Shown here: piece by piece, positions 60,549-64,000 of the stretch
Position numbering within the stretch: the first letter of the stretch is position 1
Layout: each line of letters opens with the position of its first letter
Source: Ureibacillus sp.
GTDB lineage: Bacteria > Bacillota > Bacilli > Bacillales_A > Planococcaceae
Direction of reading: 5' to 3'
Length of the DNA: 64,000 nucleotides
Assembly: GCA_031178355.1 (NCBI GenBank)
Contig: JAPSJC010000002.1
Span: forward strand, 56,014-120,013
The notes under the pieces: model-generated
What the model saw: only the letters and a program-made list of their open reading frames with translations
Databases searched by the model: none
Told to the model about the DNA's origin: nothing
Made by a program: the position numbers and the translations under genes

Positions 60549-61112
60549 CTACAGATTGTTTAATTGCTTCCTAAGAGCTTCACGCCCTCTGTGTATTCTT
60601 GTTTTAACAGTTCCCAAAGGCAAATCTAATATCTCACTAATCTCTTGAAGTGATAATTCTTCCATGTATTTTAAGACAATTACCGATCGATATTTGTCAG
60701 GTAATCTACTTATTTCATATTGAATACGGTCTTGTAATTCCATTTGTTCTACTTGATCGTCAGGCAACTTGTCATTCGATGATAACTGCGAGTACATATC
60801 AAGCCCTTCTGTACCGGCTACTTCCGCATCTAAATAATAATCTGGCTTTTTCTTTCGTATTCTATCAATACAAAGGTTTGTAGCTATCCTATACAGCCAT
60901 GTTGAAAATTTCCTCTTCTGGTCAAAGGTATGAAGATTTATATACGCTCGAACAAAAGCTTCCTGCGCAATATCTTCTGCTTCATGCTTATTGCTAAGCA
61001 TTCGATAACATATTTGATATAACTTATGCTGGTAGAGGTTCACAATATCTGAATATGCGTTTTGATCACCTTTAAGCACTTGCTTTATTCTATTGTTCAC
61101 TAGCGCATCCAT
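60549..61112 (-). CDS. sigW: ECF sigma factor SigW
   Basis: AEDIAQEAFVRAYINLHTF, FSTWLYRIATNLCIDRIRKKKPDY, LPLGTVKTRIHRGREALRKQL; start MDALVNNRIKQ. Confidence 0.95.
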   Translation of the reverse strand: MDALVNNRIKQVLKGDQNAYSDIVNLYQHKLYQICYRMLSNKHEAEDIAQEAFVRAYINLHTFDQKRKFSTWLYRIATNLCIDRIRKKKPDYYLDAEVAGTEGLDMYSQLSSNDKLPDDQVEQMELQDRIQYEISRLPDKYRSVIVLKYMEELSLQEISEILDLPLGTVKTRIHRGREALRKQLNNL

Positions 61113-61148
61113 CTTGTATCCCACTCCACCCTTTTGGTCACTAATATT

Positions 61149-61174
61149 TACGAAACTAATTTCAAAAAGTTTCA
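61149..61174 (-). promoter_or_regulatory. Sigma-W autoregulatory promoter
   Basis: Minus strand TGAAAC-N16-CGTA, exact match to the established sigma-W consensus. Confidence 0.88.
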
Positions 61175-61264
61175 TTTTAAAAAATTATATCAAAATTTAA
61201 TACTACAGAATTAGGTCTATTTTAGTATTTTTTTCCAAAAGATAATCATTTGTATTATCTTGTT

Positions 61265-62170
61265 TTAAATCAGTTTTTCGCCAAATAACGAACCCATTAA
61301 GGCAACTGCAGTATTTGCTGTTTTATTTCTTTCATCTAGAATAGGATTTACTTCGACAAATTCAGCAGACGTAATTATATCAGCTTCTTCGAGCATCTCC
61401 ATAGCTAAATGACTTTCTCTATATGTTATTCCACCTGGAACAGGTGTACCAACACCAGGTGTATATAGTGGGTCTAATGCATCTAAATCTAATGATAAAT
61501 GAACACCATCCACCTGCTTATCTTTCAAATATGCTATCGATTCTTCCATAACTCTTGTCATTCCCAAACGGTCTATTTCATGCATTGAGTAAACTTTAAT
61601 ACCTAGTTGTTTAATTAATTCTTTTTCCCCAGGATCTACTGAACGAGCTCCAATGATAATGATATTTTCAGGTTTTATCTTAGGAGCATAACCTCGAATA
61701 TGAGTTAAACCGTCATCACCTATACCTAAGCTTATAGCTAGTGGCATACCATGGATATTACCAGAAGGTGTTGTATCCGGTGTATTTAAATCAGCATGGG
61801 CATCATACCATATAACTCCTAAATTTTTATATTTATTGGCAAGGCCAGATAAAGTACCAATAGCTATACTATGATCTCCACCTAATACAAGCGGAAATCT
61901 ATCAGAATTAATCACATTTTCTATAATATTCCCGAGCTCTGAGCTAATCTTAATTATATCGTTTAAATTTAACAGTTTATTATTTTGTTCAATTATTAAA
62001 TTATCCCTCTTTACTTGTATATCCCCTTCATCACGTACGTCATAACCTAATACTTCAAGCCGTTCCACTACTCCCGCATATCTCATTGCACTTGGTCCCA
62101 TATCGACCCCACGTCTTCTTTGACCATAATCAGATGGTACTCCAATAATTGATATGTTTTTGTTTTTCAT
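61265..62170 (-). CDS. rocF: Arginase
   Basis: GGDHSIAIG, WYDAHADLNTPDTTPSGNIHGM, SLDLDALDP motifs. Confidence 0.96.
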   Translation of the reverse strand: MKNKNISIIGVPSDYGQRRRGVDMGPSAMRYAGVVERLEVLGYDVRDEGDIQVKRDNLIIEQNNKLLNLNDIIKISSELGNIIENVINSDRFPLVLGGDHSIAIGTLSGLANKYKNLGVIWYDAHADLNTPDTTPSGNIHGMPLAISLGIGDDGLTHIRGYAPKIKPENIIIIGARSVDPGEKELIKQLGIKVYSMHEIDRLGMTRVMEESIAYLKDKQVDGVHLSLDLDALDPLYTPGVGTPVPGGITYRESHLAMEMLEEADIITSAEFVEVNPILDERNKTANTAVALMGSLFGEKLI

Positions 62171-62507
62171 ATATTAACCCCCCTTATTTCTATTTTAGTT
62201 GGTCTTTAGAGGTGGCTCAACTTAACATTTTTATGTATTTTTATACAATAATGGAAAAAGTTAATTGAACAGATATATTAGAGATAGTAATTGAAGAATA
62301 TTAAAACAGGGAGACTAATTACAATAATTTTTCGATTTGTATTTAGAGAGTTAGGAGCCAGGATAGTTATCTGATTTTTGTTCCTAAGAATGGGGTTCAA
62401 GGGCAGTTTATTATTTTCCGGACCATTATGTCCGCGAGAATTCAACTCGATGATGATTTCAACTCGAAGAGAGCTGTCCATTATAGAGACATTTTTAAGA
62501 ATGAAAA

Positions 62508-62540
62508 AAAATCCTCTACTCATAGAGTAGAGGATTATCA
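62508..62540. terminator. Rho-independent terminator
   Basis: AAAAAAAATCCTCTACTC-atag-AGTAGAGGATT. Confidence 0.75.
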
Positions 62541-62595
62541 TGTGAGATTAATGTAATGTTTGATTAGATAAATTCTAACATTGTACTAATAATAG

Positions 62596-62670
62596 TGGCT
62601 GGGGTACCTGGATTCGAACCAGGGCATGACGGAATCAAAATCCGTTGCCTTACCGCTTGGCTATACCCCA
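62596..62670 (-). tRNA. tRNA-Gln (TTG)
   Basis: Minus-strand cloverleaf with TTG anticodon and encoded CCA. Confidence 0.97.
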
Positions 62671-62674
62671 ATAC

Positions 62675-62758
62675 TGGTGGAGAGGGACGGATTCGAACCG
62701 CCGAACCCGAAGGAGCGGATTTACAGTCCGCCGCGTTTAGCCACTTCGCTACCTCTCC
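62675..62758 (-). tRNA. tRNA-Tyr (GTA)
   Basis: Class II tRNA with long variable arm, GTA anticodon, encoded CCA. Confidence 0.97.
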
Positions 62759-62769
62759 ATTAACACTTA

Positions 62770-62845
62770 TGGTGGAGGATGACGGGCTCGAACCGCCGAC
62801 CCCCTGCTTGTAAGGCAGGTGCTCTCCCAGCTGAGCTAATCCTCC
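62770..62845 (-). tRNA. tRNA-Val (TAC)
   Basis: Cloverleaf with TAC anticodon and encoded CCA. Confidence 0.97.
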
Positions 62846-62876
62846 ATAATGAGAAGTGTTAAATGATTAATTTAAA

Positions 62877-62951
62877 TGGTGACCCGTACGGGATTCGAAC
62901 CCGTGTTACCGCCGTGAAAGGGCGGTGTCTTAACCACTTGACCAACGGGCC
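62877..62951 (-). tRNA. tRNA-Glu (TTC)
   Basis: Cloverleaf with TTC anticodon and encoded CCA. Confidence 0.97.
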
Positions 62952-63066
62952 ATTAAAGCTCGTCTTAAACAAGACAAGAATTATCATATCATTAATTGTT
63001 ATATTATGCAACAATTTTTTATTTTTTTATTTCAAATAAAAACACCTAAAAATTGCAAAAAAAAAA

Positions 63067-63141
63067 TGGCTCCGAAGGTAGGACTCGAACCTACGACCGA
63101 TCGGTTAACAGCCGATTGCTCTACCACTGAGCTACTTCGGA
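63067..63141 (-). tRNA. tRNA-Asn (GTT)
   Basis: Cloverleaf with GTT anticodon and encoded CCA. Confidence 0.97.
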
Positions 63142-63183
63142 AAGATCCAAATATCTATGATACTAATTTAAAATACATTTATT

Positions 63184-63211
63184 ATTATATCCATAATTGG
63201 AAAATAATCAA
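63184..63211 (-). promoter_or_regulatory. Candidate sigma-A promoter of the tRNA cluster
   Basis: Minus strand TTGATT-N16-TATAAT about 43 nt upstream of tRNA-Asn. Confidence 0.55.
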
Positions 63212-63690
63212 GTGGTTTCCATCAAAAATTGAGTTTTTTTAAAACTAAATGAATATGTTTTATATACGTAATTCCATCAATAATTTGATGGTCCACGAAT
63301 ATATTATAAGGATAATTACTTTATTCCGATGTTCAGGTTTTGAGTGATATTATGTTAATTTAGATTGCACAATTTGCGTGATTCTATTCCAGAATTGCTA
63401 TTGGAATGTCATCAACGGAGTGTTTTGAAGTATGATGTGAAAGAAACAAAACTCTATAATAATTCGACAAACCAACTATAAGCCTCGATTAGATACTAGA
63501 ATAATTCATTAAAAAGTTATTCTTGATTTGGATCACCATATGATTCATTGTAAATCTTACTTACAACGTTGCATTAGATATATAACTTAACGGAGATCTT
63601 GAAGCTTTCAGTTACCGTTGTTTTCGTATTGTGAATGAGCTTCTAATAGTTTTCTATATCTAAAACATCGTAAAGTTAAACGCTTCGTCA

Positions 63691-63730
63691 AATAAAAAAG
63701 CCACTACTGATTAATCAGTAATGACTCTTT
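63691..63730 (-). terminator. Rho-independent terminator of the rRNA operon
   Basis: Minus strand AGTCATTACTGATTAATCAGTAGTGGCTTTTTTATTT. Confidence 0.85.
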
Positions 63731-63732
63731 GA

Positions 63733-63848
63733 GCCTAGCGACGTCCTACTCTCACAGGGGGAAGCCCCCAACTACCATCGGCGCTAAAGAGCTTAACTTC
63801 CGTGTTCGGTATGGGAACGGGTGTGACCTCTTTGCCATCATCACTAGA
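63733..63848 (-). rRNA. rrf: 5S ribosomal RNA
   Basis: Minus strand GAGGTCACACCCGTTCCCATACCGAACACGGAAGTTAAGCTCTTTAGCGCCGATGGTAGT. Confidence 0.97.
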
Positions 63849-63920
63849 CTAATTTATGTATAGAAAGAATTTATTCTCTCAAAACTGGATAAAGACATTG
63901 ATCACGTTCAAGTTTGTTTT

Positions 63921-64000
63921 GGTTAAGTCCTCGATCGATTAGTATTCGTCAGCTCCATGTGTCACCACACTTCCACCTCGAACCTATCTACCTCATCGTC
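63921..64000 (-). rRNA. rrl: 23S ribosomal RNA, 3' end (partial)
   Basis: Minus strand ends GAGCTGACGAATACTAATCGATCGAGGACTTAACC. Confidence 0.95.

Noticed and set aside
59719-62267. 17-nt exact repeat ATGGAAAAAGTTAATTG at 59719-59735 and 62251-62267
   Set aside because: AT-rich and short; no other shared flanking sequence seen, probably chance.
62595-63242. ORFs 62595-62813 and 63006-63242
   Set aside because: Translations (e.g. GVPGFEPGHDGIKIRCLTAW, KVGLEPTTDRLTADCSTTELL) are the classic false ORFs of antisense tRNA genes.
1-64000. CRISPR arrays, prophage, intact IS elements, toxin-antitoxin or defence islands
   Set aside because: No regularly spaced repeats, phage structural genes, transposases or recognisable defence genes seen by eye.

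Overview
64-kb chromosomal window of a low-GC, spore-former-type Firmicute; gene content and order suggest Bacillaceae/Planococcaceae (Lysinibacillus/Ureibacillus-like), an inference without a search. It is dense with ordinary genes and shows no intact prophage, IS element or CRISPR array. Recognisable blocks: DUF47/Pit phosphate uptake; AI-2E exporter, PepF, YebC, LMW-PTP; AbgT transporter + M20 peptidase; manganese catalase; an OpuA betaine ABC operon with a BusR-like (GntR-HTH + RCK_C) regulator; bpsA-bpsB type III PKS + methyltransferase; DUF1641-NDH-2; FusB-like EF-G-binding protein; EAL and CBS-GGDEF pair; ugtP-ltaA-like glycolipid pair; LytTR-DUF3021-ABC module; Fur-box-flanked siderophore ABC operon with a divergent IruO/YcgT-like reductase; glmS with glmS ribozyme; glmM-cdaR-cdaA (c-di-AMP synthesis); rsiW-sigW; arginase; five tRNAs; 5S and the 3' end of 23S rRNA. 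The best second-look items are an inverted repeat straddling the predicted opuA -10 beside the BusR-like gene, an 11-bp direct repeat at 21-bp spacing upstream of the LytTR gene, a structured element between the EAL and GGDEF genes, several unlisted small ORFs, and three decayed gene remnants. I found no clearly new large multi-gene system.
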